Source: Rhodoferax sp. (GTDB lineage Bacteria > Pseudomonadota > Gammaproteobacteria > Burkholderiales > Burkholderiaceae_C). Taken from it: DNA of 64,000 bases. Every line of letters begins with the position of its first letter. The stretch's first letter is position 1. Below are positions 16,474 through 25,157 of this stretch, one piece after another. The notes under the pieces are model-generated. The model saw nothing but the letters and a program-made list of their open reading frames with translations. It did not search any database and was not told the DNA's origin. The stretch covers positions 124,001 to 188,000 of the forward strand of contig NZ_JABBPD010000007.1 in NCBI RefSeq assembly GCF_012927445.1, written 5' to 3'. The translations under genes and the position numbers were made by a program.

Positions 16474-17117
16474 AAGGCAACTCCCTTGGGCACAGCGCAA
16501 ATAGCGCGGTGCTGCGGTAACCAGTAAGCCGGGCGCCAAGCGGCATCGGCCCGCACTGCGTTGGCGTCACCGTGCCACATGGGCAGCGGCACCGGACGCA
16601 GCGGCTGGCCGGTGGCGTCGGTAATGCCATCCAGCTCAGACTCCATGAGCTGCCAGCCCCGCACTTGTCCGAAACCGGCGGTGCGCTTCTTGCCAATGAA
16701 TTCGACTTCTTGCAGCAGCTCCAGCACTTGCTCCGGGTCGCCTTCGGCATGCCACTGGATGGATTGAGCCGTGATCGTCTGGTAGCCGTTCATGACATTG
16801 CCAAAGTCGCTGCGCCGGGTCAGGCCGATGTGGCGATGGGGCTGGCCGTTTTTGCCCTGCTTGATGAGGTCGGGGTCCAGGTCATGGGTGGCGCGCAAGC
16901 CCGCAATGAACCCATGCTTGCCCAATTCAATCGTGCCGACAGGCCGCGCCACGCTGGCGTGGTACAGACCGTCTCGACATCGTATGGGTATGGCGGCGTG
17001 GGCCTTGTCCACGTCTTGCAAGGTGTCAAACAGGATGGCGCCCAGCAACCCGTCGAGGGTGAGCGTGCTGATGATGGCGGGCGTGACCAGCTCAACCTTG
17101 ATGGTGAATCGTTCCAT
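16470..17117 (-). CDS. csf3: Type IV Cas5-like protein Csf3
   Basis: A 215-residue RAMP protein. It starts MERFTIKVELVTPAIISTL, followed by LDGLLGAILFDTL (typical of Csf3/Cas5-like RAMPs), and has the glycine-rich loop GKKRTAGFGQVRGW (about residues 145-158). Csf3 caps the 5-prime end of the crRNA in the type IV effector. The ATG at 17117 is preceded by GGGAGG at 8 nt, so I prefer it to the ATG 39 bases upstream. It is the first gene of the csf operon; the promoter should be in 17118-17247. Confidence 0.87.
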   Translation of the reverse strand: MERFTIKVELVTPAIISTLTLDGLLGAILFDTLQDVDKAHAAIPIRCRDGLYHASVARPVGTIELGKHGFIAGLRATHDLDPDLIKQGKNGQPHRHIGLTRRSDFGNVMNGYQTITAQSIQWHAEGDPEQVLELLQEVEFIGKKRTAGFGQVRGWQLMESELDGITDATGQPLRPVPLPMWHGDANAVRADAAWRPAYWLPQHRAICAVPKGVAL

Positions 17118-17247
17118 GTATTCCCTCCCTGGGAATTTGTTGTCGTAGACAAGCATTTAACCATTCGGGGAATGGGCGGCTGATTTCAATTGCCAAAAGT
17201 TAGCAACAAGACCAGCGCCCTTTAGTGGATGTATTTCTTTATAAAAA

Positions 17248-17297
17248 CGGGCTGTAGCCCCCGTTTGGTATGCGCAAGAAGCTATTAAATTAATAGC
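17248..17297 (+). repeat. Dispersed Comamonadaceae-type repeat, copy A
   Basis: The copy reads GGGCTGTAGCCCCCGTT, then TATGCGCAAGAA and the palindrome GCTATTAAATTAATAGC. It lies between the csf3 start and the end of the NodJ-like gene, so it marks the outer boundary of the CRISPR-Cas locus. Other copies in this window are at 20405, 24183, 24641, 36898, 58475 and 59078, always between genes. Confidence 0.75.
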
Positions 17298-17299
17298 GA

Positions 17300-18137
17300 C
17301 TAACCGCGAAACCGCTTGCGCGTCAACGCCAGCGCCAGCCAGAAACCACCCACCGCATAAGCGACCAGCACCGCCACATGGCGCAGCGCATGCGTTGGCC
17401 ACTGGTCCATGAACAGGGGGCGCACCAGTTCGACGGCGTTGGTCAGCGGCAGCCATTGCGAGATGGTGCGGACCACGACCGGCAGTTGCTCCAGCGGAAA
17501 AAAGATGCCGCTCAGGAACATCATGGGCGTGAGAAACAGGGTGAAGTAGTAGGTAAAAAAGTCATAGCCCTTGGCCAGCGCGTTGAAAATCAGCGCCAGG
17601 CAGCTGAAGGTGATGCCCACGCCCAGCAGCACCGGCCAGGCGACCAGCAACTTCGGGCTGTAACTGATGCCCAGCACCAGCATCACGCCCAGAATGGCGG
17701 TGACGGTGAACAGGGCCTTGAACGCCGCCCACAGCATTTCGGCCAGCACGATGTCGTCCAGCGTCACCGGGGCATTCATGATGCCATCCCAGGTTTTTTG
17801 CACATGCATGCGCGAAAACGCCGAGTACAGCGCCTCGAACGAGGCCGCCTGCATGGCGCTCATGCAGATCGAACCGCTGGCCAGAAACAAAATGTAGGGC
17901 ACCTGCACGTCACCCGACGGCCCCGGCAGCGTGACTTGTCCCACCAGCGCCCCCATGCCGTAGCCAAAGGCCACCAGCCACATCAGCGGCTCGGCAATAT
18001 TGCCGACCAGGCTCGGAATCGCCAGTTTGCGCCAGACCAGCAGGTTGCGTAAAAAGACCGGCCAAAAGCGCAGCGACAGTTGCGGTGCGCGCCACACGCT
18101 TTGCGCGGCGGAAGTATTCAATGTACGGGTCGGCATG

Positions 18138-18145
<8 letters not shown>
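17300..18145 (-). CDS. ABC-2 type permease, NodJ family
   Basis: A 281-residue inner-membrane permease with six hydrophobic segments and the NodJ-like stretches NIAEPLMWLVAFGYGMGALVG, LYSAFSRMHVQKTWDGIMNAP and PMMFLSGIFFPLEQLP. With the ATPase gene upstream it forms a NodIJ-type exporter; the substrate is unknown, as this pair is common in betaproteobacteria that do not nodulate. The start overlaps the ATPase stop by 8 nt; the ATG at 18136 is an alternative. Confidence 0.87.
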
Positions 18146-19061
<916 letters not shown>

Positions 19062-19158
19062 GGTTTGATTGTCGCCCAGGCCACCCTCCAGGGGCAACGC
19101 AGCCTCTTTTTTCAACCCTGTTCCTTCATTTTCCGGACGCGGCAACGCGCTTTGACCC

Positions 19159-20397
19159 ATGACCACACTCGGCACTCCTCTCTCCCCTCACGCCACCAAG
19201 GTGATGCTGCTGGGCTCTGGTGAACTGGGCAAGGAAGTGCTCATTGCGCTGCAGCGCCTGGGCGTGGAAACCATCGCCGTCGACCGTTACGCCAACGCGC
19301 CCGGCCAGCAGGTGGCGCACCACGCGCGCACCATCACCATGAGCGATCCGGCCCAGCTCAAGGCCCTGATTGAGGCCGAGCGGCCGCACCTGGTGGTGCC
19401 GGAGATCGAGGCCATTGCCACGCCCATGCTGGAACAACTGGAAGCCGCCGGTGTGGTGCGCGTGATTCCCACGGCCCGCGCCGCCCGCCTGACCATGGAC
19501 CGCGAAGGCATCCGCCGGCTGGCGGCCGAGACCTTGGGCCTGCCGACCAGCCCGTACCAGTTCTGCGACTCGCTGGCCGAGCTGCAGGCCGCCATTGACG
19601 GCGTGGCGGGCCCGGGCATTGGCTACCCCTGCGTCGTCAAGCCGGTGATGAGCAGCTCCGGCAAAGGCCAAAGCAAGATTGACGGCCCGGCCGATGTGCA
19701 AAAAGCCTGGGACTACGCCATGGCCGGTGGCCGTGTCGGCGCTGGCCGCATCATCGTCGAAGGCTTCATCGACTTTGACTACGAAATCACCCTGCTGACC
19801 GTGCGCGCACTGGGCGCCGACGGTCAGGTGGAAACCCATTTCTGCGCGCCAATTGGCCATATCCAGGTCAGCGGCGACTATGTGGAAAGCTGGCAGCCGC
19901 ACCCGATGCCCGCCACTGCCCTGGCGCGCGCGCGCCACATTGCCCAAACCGTGACCGACGACCTCGGTGTCGGCTTGGACGGTAAGCCCTCCGGGCTGGG
20001 CTTGTATGGCGTGGAGCTGTTCGTCAAGGGCGAGCAGGTCTGGTTCAGCGAAGTGTCGCCGCGCCCGCACGACACCGGTTTGGTGACGCTCACCACCCAG
20101 GTCCAGAGCGAGTTCGAACTGCACGCCCGCGCCATTCTGGGTTTGCCGGTCAACACCGCGCTGCGCAGCCCCGGCGCCAGCGCCGTGATCTACGGCGGCG
20201 TCGAAGCGCAAGGCATTGTGTTTGACGGCGTCGACGAGGCGTTGCGCGTGCCGAATACCGACCTGCGCCTGTTCGGCAAGCCCGAGAGCTTCACCAAGCG
20301 CCGCATGGGCGTGGCGCTGGCGTTTGACGCCGATGTGCAAGTGGCGCGCCAGAACGCCAAGCTGGCCGCGTCCAAGGTCAAGCCCCGCGTTGCCTGA
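19159..20397 (+). CDS. purT: Formate-dependent phosphoribosylglycinamide formyltransferase (GAR transformylase 2)
   Basis: A 412-residue ATP-grasp enzyme that makes FGAR from GAR, formate and ATP in purine synthesis, independent of folate. Family landmarks: [21 protein letters not shown] near the N-terminus, [34 protein letters not shown] (ATP-grasp loop) and [14 protein letters not shown]. Length is close to the E. coli protein (392). It stands alone, followed by repeat copy B. Confidence 0.93.
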   Translation: MTTLGTPLSPHATKVMLLGSGELGKEVLIALQRLGVETIAVDRYANAPGQQVAHHARTITMSDPAQLKALIEAERPHLVVPEIEAIATPMLEQLEAAGVVRVIPTARAARLTMDREGIRRLAAETLGLPTSPYQFCDSLAELQAAIDGVAGPGIGYPCVVKPVMSSSGKGQSKIDGPADVQKAWDYAMAGGRVGAGRIIVEGFIDFDYEITLLTVRALGADGQVETHFCAPIGHIQVSGDYVESWQPHPMPATALARARHIAQTVTDDLGVGLDGKPSGLGLYGVELFVKGEQVWFSEVSPRPHDTGLVTLTTQVQSEFELHARAILGLPVNTALRSPGASAVIYGGVEAQGIVFDGVDEALRVPNTDLRLFGKPESFTKRRMGVALAFDADVQVARQNAKLAASKVKPRVA

Positions 20398-20404
20398 GAG
20401 AGTT

Positions 20405-20454
20405 GCTATTTAATTAATAGCTACCTGCGAGCAGTGGACGGGGGCTAGAGGCTG
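20405..20454 (-). repeat. Dispersed Comamonadaceae-type repeat, copy B
   Basis: It begins with the palindrome GCTATTTAATTAATAGC and ends GACGGGGGCTAGAGGCTG, i.e. inverted relative to copy A. It sits directly after the purT stop. Confidence 0.75.
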
Positions 20455-20514
20455 TTTTAATATAAATTTCTTCTGCCTGACAGGTCGGGCACGCGGATCG
20501 AAAAGCGCAACCGG

Positions 20515-20817
20515 TCAGCGCGGCATCAGGGCGGCGCAGTTCCAGCACTGCTCGAAACCGCCTTCCACCAGTTCGCCGCAACTACAAAACCAGCGGTGTT
20601 GCGGCACATGTTGCAGGTGATACAGCAGTTCGCGCGCCCGTGCCTCCTGCGTTGGATGCTGAATCCAGACCTCTGGCAGGCATTGATCGGGCGGCAGTTG
20701 TCCGGCCACGCCGGCCAGGTACTGGCGCTGCACGCTGGCCGCGATGCCTTCCACTTCAAGCGCATCGGCCCACAGCGTGGCCATCGCAAGATTGGGGGCT
20801 TGGGTCAGGCGCAGCAT
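20515..20817 (-). CDS. DUF2007-domain protein with C-terminal zinc ribbon
   Basis: A 100-residue cytosolic protein. The first two thirds (LRLTQAPNLAMATLWADAL ... PEVWIQHPTQEARARELL) match the DUF2007 putative signal-transducing fold; the tail has a CxC and CxxC pair (WFCSCGELVE ... QCWNCAALMP) that should bind zinc. The role is unknown. I chose the ATG at 20817, since the family begins with this strand; an ATG 33 nt upstream is possible. Confidence 0.75.
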   Translation of the reverse strand: MLRLTQAPNLAMATLWADALEVEGIAASVQRQYLAGVAGQLPPDQCLPEVWIQHPTQEARARELLYHLQHVPQHRWFCSCGELVEGGFEQCWNCAALMPR

Positions 20818-20994
20818 AGAGCCCCAGCATAGGCTGCTTTGGGGCGCCATGGAAGCGCAATGTGCGCTTTCGCTGACGGGCCGCGAAACTGAATTCAGGC
20901 TCCATGCGCTGTTTGAGCAGGTGCGCCAGACCAGGCAAGGGCCAAATCATGGAAAATCGATGCCAATTCGCGTTAATTTTTAATTAAGAGATCC

Positions 20995-21243
20995 ATGAAC
21001 GAAACCACTCAACTCCCCCCTCTGCCCGACCATCTCTCCGCTGATGCGCGCAGTCCGTTTCACGTTGCTGCCGTGTTTGAACATGACATTGGCATTCGCT
21101 TGAATGACAAGGAGCGTTTGGATGTCGAGGAGTACTGCATCAGCGAAGGCTGGGTGAAGGTGCCCGCAGTCAAGACGCGGGACCGCAAGGGCAATCCGCT
21201 GCTGATCAAGTTGAAAGGCAAAGTCGAAGCGTTTTATCGATAA
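20995..21243 (+). CDS. DUF3297 family protein
   Basis: An 82-residue protein matching DUF3297: DHLSADARSPFHVAAVFEHD followed by IGIRLNDKERLDVEEYCISEG and VKTRDRKGNPLLIKLKG. Function unknown; it is a single-copy small protein in many proteobacteria. The ATG follows an AAGAG-type ribosome site. Confidence 0.82.
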   Translation: MNETTQLPPLPDHLSADARSPFHVAAVFEHDIGIRLNDKERLDVEEYCISEGWVKVPAVKTRDRKGNPLLIKLKGKVEAFYR

Positions 21244-21284
21244 GCGACTTCTGCATGTTCAGCGGGAGGAATCCCTCACTTACG

Positions 21285-21749
21285 TCAGAGCAGGATCACG
21301 GCCCAGACCGCAAAAATCAGTGTCAACGCCACCAACTGCGCAGCGCTACCCATGTCTTTGGCCTGTTTGGAAAGCGGATGCAGGGCAAATGAAATGCGGT
21401 CAATCGCCGCTTCGATGGCCGAGTTGAGGAGCTCAACAATCAGGGCCAGAAGCAGCACGGCGATCATCATGGCGCGCTCAGCGCGGCTGACGTCCAGCAG
21501 GAAGGCGAGCGGGATCATCACCAGGTTGAGCAGTATCAGCTGGCGGAAGGCGGCTTCCCCCTTGAAGGCCGCCAGCAGCCCGTCCAGCGAGTAGCCGGCG
21601 GCATTCAGAATGCGGCCAAGTCCTTTGCGGCCTTTCAAGGCTTGACTGGTCGTGTGCTTGTCGCTCAGGTCCGCCGACAGCGGTTCCGGCGCGGGGGCTG
21701 GCGTCTGGACTGCGGTGGGTGACGGTTTCAGGTTGACAGATTCAGTCAT
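21285..21749 (-). CDS. dgkA: Diacylglycerol kinase
   Basis: A 154-residue integral membrane kinase that recycles diacylglycerol to phosphatidic acid. Three membrane helices and the family signature VELLNSAIEAAIDRIS are present; the catalytic Glu lies in this helix. It is about 30 residues longer than E. coli DgkA (122) because of a Pro/Ala-rich N-terminal extension (residues 8-40), which may be a mis-set start or a real cytosolic tail. Confidence 0.9.
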   Translation of the reverse strand: MTESVNLKPSPTAVQTPAPAPEPLSADLSDKHTTSQALKGRKGLGRILNAAGYSLDGLLAAFKGEAAFRQLILLNLVMIPLAFLLDVSRAERAMMIAVLLLALIVELLNSAIEAAIDRISFALHPLSKQAKDMGSAAQLVALTLIFAVWAVILL

Positions 21750-21896
21750 GGGCTACTGAGGTAAGGAAGGGGTCCACCCCATGTCCAGCGGGCAGAAAAT
21801 AGGGGTGTCCGAGGCGTGATGGGCTCTGGACGGACGGTGTATTTTGCCTGATGCGTGACGGGATGGCGGCGTTGCCGTGGTCCTCATTCCAACGCA

Positions 21897-23237
21897 TCAG
21901 CGCATCTGAAATAACTCTTGATGAAACGCGGCGTCGGCAAATCCGTGCGCGACAAAGTCGTCACGCAGGGCCTGTCCAAAGCCCGGGGGGCCACAGAACC
22001 AGATACTGGCCGATTGCCACGCCGGGACCGCCGCACGAATTCGTTCCGCATCCAGCCGGCCATCCTTTGGACTCACCAGCAGATGCACCCGAACATGGGC
22101 CGCTTGGGCGTCGGCCATCAGTTTTTCGATCGCCTCGGGTGCGAAATCAGCCGTCGGATGGAACAAGTCGATCTCTTGGGCCCCAGGCGTTTGCGCCAGT
22201 TGTTTCATGCGCGCGACAAACGGCGTGATGCCAATGCCAGCCCCAATCCAGATTTGACGTGGCCGCTGATCGCGGAAATCGAAGCAGCCGTAGGGCCCCT
22301 CCACCGTTGCCAGCGTGCCGACCTGGAGCTTGTCGCGCAGCCGACTGGTATGGTCCCCCAAGGCCTTGGTGATGAACACTACCCGCCGGTCCTGCGGGTT
22401 CCAGGCCGAGGCAATGGTGTAGGGATGCGCCCCTTCGCGCTTGTTGGACGTGACGAAAGCAAACTGTCCAGCGGCATGCCCCGCCCAGCCCTCCTCCAGC
22501 AGCATCGAGATTTCAAGCACCCGCAGTTCCGGGTAGTAAATGAGCGACTCGATTTTTCCGGCGGTCCGCCGCTGGGCGCCGATGCGGCCGGACAGCGCCA
22601 GCACGGCCGCCCAGGTTCCCCCCAGCAGCAACAAAGCCATCACCCAGCCCACCGGCTGCAACCAGTAGTCGAATTTGATCAGCACCACCGAGTGATAGAC
22701 CAGCACCGCATAGACCGCTGCCAGCCAGGTATGGGTTTTGGTGAACAGGTGATACGGAAAACGCTTGATCAAGGCCAGGGCGATCAGTAGCACCGCCGCA
22801 TAAAACGCCCACTCGCCGAGAAATTCGGCCGTACCGCGCTGTCCGCGCAGCCAGGCCTCGATCGTGCCCAAAGTCTGGCCCGTCGGGGCCTTGCGCTCCG
22901 GCCGGGTCAGCCAGCCCCAGCCCACCATCCATTTGGTGCCCGTCACCCACCACCAGTGGATGACGCCGGCGACCAGCGCCGTGATCCCGAGCCACTTGTG
23001 CAAGCGGTACATCTTGTCGAGTCCGTCCAGATGCGGCTCCAGCCACTTGGGTCGAATCGCCAGCAGCATGGCCACGCTCATGGCGCCCATGGCGATCACG
23101 CCGGTGAGTTGAACCAGGACCGTGCGAAACGAAAAATAGGTCAACGGGGTAGGCGCCAAGGTGTCGGCCAGCAACCATAAACCGGTGAGGGCGAGCAGCA
23201 GGAGCAGCAAGCTTAATTTGATGCGTTTCATTTTCAA
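21897..23237 (-). CDS. Ferric reductase-like flavocytochrome
   Basis: A 446-residue protein with a six-helix ferric-reductase transmembrane domain (residues about 8-215; haem-ligand candidates in RLHKWLGITALVAGVIHWWW and FTKTHTWLAAVYAVLVYHSV) followed by an FAD-binding domain (HPYTIASAW, residues about 275) and an NAD(P)H domain (IWIGAGIGITPFVARM and IWFCGPPGFGQALRDDF). It would pass electrons from NAD(P)H to an acceptor across the inner membrane. Substrate is not evident. It is a single gene with its start at the ATG encoding MKMKRIKLS. Confidence 0.85.
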   Translation of the reverse strand: MKMKRIKLSLLLLLLALTGLWLLADTLAPTPLTYFSFRTVLVQLTGVIAMGAMSVAMLLAIRPKWLEPHLDGLDKMYRLHKWLGITALVAGVIHWWWVTGTKWMVGWGWLTRPERKAPTGQTLGTIEAWLRGQRGTAEFLGEWAFYAAVLLIALALIKRFPYHLFTKTHTWLAAVYAVLVYHSVVLIKFDYWLQPVGWVMALLLLGGTWAAVLALSGRIGAQRRTAGKIESLIYYPELRVLEISMLLEEGWAGHAAGQFAFVTSNKREGAHPYTIASAWNPQDRRVVFITKALGDHTSRLRDKLQVGTLATVEGPYGCFDFRDQRPRQIWIGAGIGITPFVARMKQLAQTPGAQEIDLFHPTADFAPEAIEKLMADAQAAHVRVHLLVSPKDGRLDAERIRAAVPAWQSASIWFCGPPGFGQALRDDFVAHGFADAAFHQELFQMR

Positions 23238-23411
23238 TCTCGATCAGATGGATCTTCGATACCGGACGTCCGAAGTTCTGACGATGATAGGGCGGGCGTG
23301 TTAACTCAGGGTGAAGTTGCCGCATCAGTCTTGTTCAGCAAGCCCGAGCGCGTCAGGTGGCCCAGTCACTCCTTTGGCAAAAAAGCATTCCGATTCGCGT
23401 AGCTTCTCATA

Positions 23412-23430
23412 TACTGTACAGTCCGTACGC
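23412..23430. promoter_or_regulatory. Putative operator of the toxin-antitoxin pair
   Basis: The sequence ACTGTACAGT is a perfect palindrome with a TGTACA core (23415-23420), followed 9 bp on by CGTACG (23424-23429). TGTACA is the core bound by YefM/Phd-type antitoxins, and the site lies about 25 bp before the antitoxin start, as expected for autorepression. Assignment is by motif and position only. Confidence 0.5.
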
Positions 23431-23444
23431 TTTAGGGGTTCATC

Positions 23445-23711
23445 ATGTCTGCCAATGCCAGCTATGGCTTAGAACAAGCCCGTATCCAACTACCCGCCAT
23501 CGTTGCCGATGCCCAGGCAGGCCATGCCAGCATCATCACGCGGCATGGCAAGCCGTATGCCGCCATCGTGCCCATCCAGGATTTTCAAAAATCACAGCCC
23601 GCCGCTGATGCCTCTGGTTTATTGGCGCTGCGCGGCACAGGTCGTGGCTTGTGGGGTGCCGATGTGGGTCAAACCATTGCCGAATTGCGCGACGAGTGGG
23701 ACAACGCATAA
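23445..23711 (+). CDS. Phd/YefM-family antitoxin
   Basis: An 88-residue DNA-binding antitoxin. The N-terminal Phd/YefM fold is clear: YGLEQARIQLPAIVADAQAG then ITRHGKPYAAIVPIQDF. The C-terminal part (RGLWGADVGQTIAELRDEWDNA) would bind and block the PIN toxin encoded immediately downstream (the stop and toxin ATG are adjacent). It probably represses its own promoter through the TGTACA site just upstream. Confidence 0.88.
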   Translation: MSANASYGLEQARIQLPAIVADAQAGHASIITRHGKPYAAIVPIQDFQKSQPAADASGLLALRGTGRGLWGADVGQTIAELRDEWDNA

Positions 23712-24167
23712 ATGAAAAGCAAAGTGCATCGCCTGTGGTCGGGCCTGCCGCAAGGCGCCACGGTGATGGTCGATACGGCCCCCTTTATTTACGTGCTTGA
23801 ATCCCACTCGCAATTTGCCGATCAATTTGTGGGTTTGTTCGAGGCCGCTGCCGCCGGTGATTTGACTATTGCGCTATCCACCATCACGCTGGCGGAGGTC
23901 TTGACCGGTCCATTCAAGGCGGGCCAAACCGCGCTGGCCAAGCGCTACGAAAAAGCCCTGTCGCAATACAACGTGATTCCGGTTTCCACGCCGATTGCGG
24001 TTTTGGCAGCGCAGTTGCGTGTGCAATATCGATTAAAACTGCCCGACGCGATTCAGTTGGCCACCGGCCTGGATATCGGCGCTGCCGCATTTGTGACGCA
24101 TGACCGTGACTTTTCCCAAGTCACCGGGGTCGATATTTTGACAGGTGAAAGAGGGTTGGGCGCATGA
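23712..24167 (+). CDS. PIN-domain toxin (VapC family)
   Basis: A 151-residue PIN ribonuclease toxin. The acidic metal-binding residues are all visible: Asp21 (VMVDTAPFIYVL), Glu62 (ITLAEVLTG), Asp112 (KLPDAIQLAT) and Asp131/133 (THDRDFSQV). VapC toxins cut tRNA or rRNA. It starts at the base after the antitoxin stop, so the pair is coupled. All catalytic residues are intact, so the module may be active. Confidence 0.88.
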   Translation: MKSKVHRLWSGLPQGATVMVDTAPFIYVLESHSQFADQFVGLFEAAAAGDLTIALSTITLAEVLTGPFKAGQTALAKRYEKALSQYNVIPVSTPIAVLAAQLRVQYRLKLPDAIQLATGLDIGAAAFVTHDRDFSQVTGVDILTGERGLGA

Positions 24168-24182
24168 GTTGAACCAGCTAAT

Positions 24183-24234
24183 CTACTACTAAATTAGTAG
24201 CTGCTTACGCATACTGGACGGCGGCTAGAGGCTG
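24183..24234 (-). repeat. Dispersed Comamonadaceae-type repeat, copy C
   Basis: It begins CTACTACTAAATTAGTAG, then CTGCTTACGCATACTGGACG and GCGGCTAGAGGCTG. Same orientation as copy B and opposite to copy D, which lies 400 bp away; the two bracket a gene fragment. Confidence 0.7.
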
Positions 24235-24385
24235 ATTTCTCTTAAAAAATCAGCGCTGGGTTCAGATTGCGAATGCGACTCGCCAATCTGCTTGACACCG
24301 CCCAGGACGACATTGGGCTGACCCGCATGAATGAGCGGCTGCCCAAGCGGGTTCGCGCCAGGAAGACCACGCCGACGGGGGCGCT

Positions 24386-24598
24386 GTGAAATCACCCGGC
24401 AACATCAAACTGCAAGTCGATGTTTGCCTCGGGCGGGCCCTGGCCCTGGCGGCGTTGGCCGACGTGGTCAAGTCGGTGTCCGACTGGCGGACGGTGGCCC
24501 GCCATGCGACCGTGGGCCTGCACAGCCATGAGTTGGACGACTTCGCCCCTGCCTTCGAGCATGAGCAGATGGACGCAGCACGCAAGCTGCTGGGGTGA
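24386..24598 (+). pseudogene. HipA-like C-terminal fragment
   Basis: A 70-codon frame whose product ends DVVKSVSDWRTVARHATVG and then LHSHELDDFAPAFEHEQMD. This resembles the last helices of HipA-type kinases in betaproteobacteria (VxxWRxVAxxxGLSxxEIDxMAPAFEH). The kinase core is absent, so if the match is right this is only a relic. Similarity is judged by eye and is modest. Confidence 0.35.
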
Positions 24599-24640
24599 GA
24601 AGGCTGAGCAGCGGCAGATGCGGCGATTTTTTGGGCGTCA

Positions 24641-24692
24641 AATCAGCCGCTAGCCCTTTTTTAATATGCGCAGGAAGCTATTGATTTAGTAG
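24641..24692 (+). repeat. Dispersed Comamonadaceae-type repeat, copy D
   Basis: It reads AATCAGCCGCTAGCCC, then TAATATGCGCAGGAA and GCTATTGATTTAGTAG. Inverted with respect to copy C, with the HipA-like fragment between. Confidence 0.7.
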
Positions 24693-25157
24693 TGGGTTTG
24701 TTTCTGGTGATGGTGCTTATTCGTCACAAACCAGGCGGCAGCATTGGTTTTTTGAATGGTTGGATGGCAGCGGACGCCGGTATTCAAAATGCGCCCCCAA
24801 TTTTTTAGGTCAGCTCCATTGAAGCCTAGAATCGATCGAAACGATCTGCGGGGTTTGTCGGAATTTTTATACCTGTATGGAAATTCAAAAAAGTCGCTGA
24901 AATCAAGGCTACAAGCCGTTCTCCGGAGGAGTTCATGTCCAGTTTATCCCGCAGTGCCCAGATTATTCCGCAGGTTTTGCGGGATACATTACGTTAGCCA
25001 CCTTAATCCCATCCGATAACAATGTCCGCCAAGACTGCCGGATTGCAACTCCATCTCGACGAAGAGCGGCGGCGTGATCTGATTCAAGACAAGGTGGAAG
25101 GTAGATTGAATCGTTACCAACGAATGCGTGTGCGGCTATGACAGCGGGACAAATTTG

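Larger units (their letters stand above)
24168..25157. other. 990-bp accessory gap: repeats, HipA-like fragment, micro-ORFs
   Basis: No full gene is present. It contains repeat copies C and D in opposite orientation, a HipA-like C-terminal fragment between them, and on the plus strand a 38-codon frame from about 24271 (MRLANLLDTAQDD, ends TGA before 24386). Further on are a 20-codon frame at 24934 with a perfect GGAGGAG ribosome site (MSSLSRSAQIIPQVL) and a 39-codon frame at 25022-25141 (MSAKTAGLQLHLDEE) that ends 16 nt before the FRG gene. The stretch from 24700 to 24900 is AT-rich compared with the rest. Confidence 0.5.

Noticed and set aside
19126-20340. A 404-codon minus-strand frame opposite purT
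   Set aside because: His/Gly/Gln-rich shadow of purT with no domain.
23412-23430. LexA box before the toxin-antitoxin pair
   Set aside because: CTGT and ACAG are adjacent with no 8-bp spacer, so it does not fit a LexA site; an antitoxin operator explains it better.
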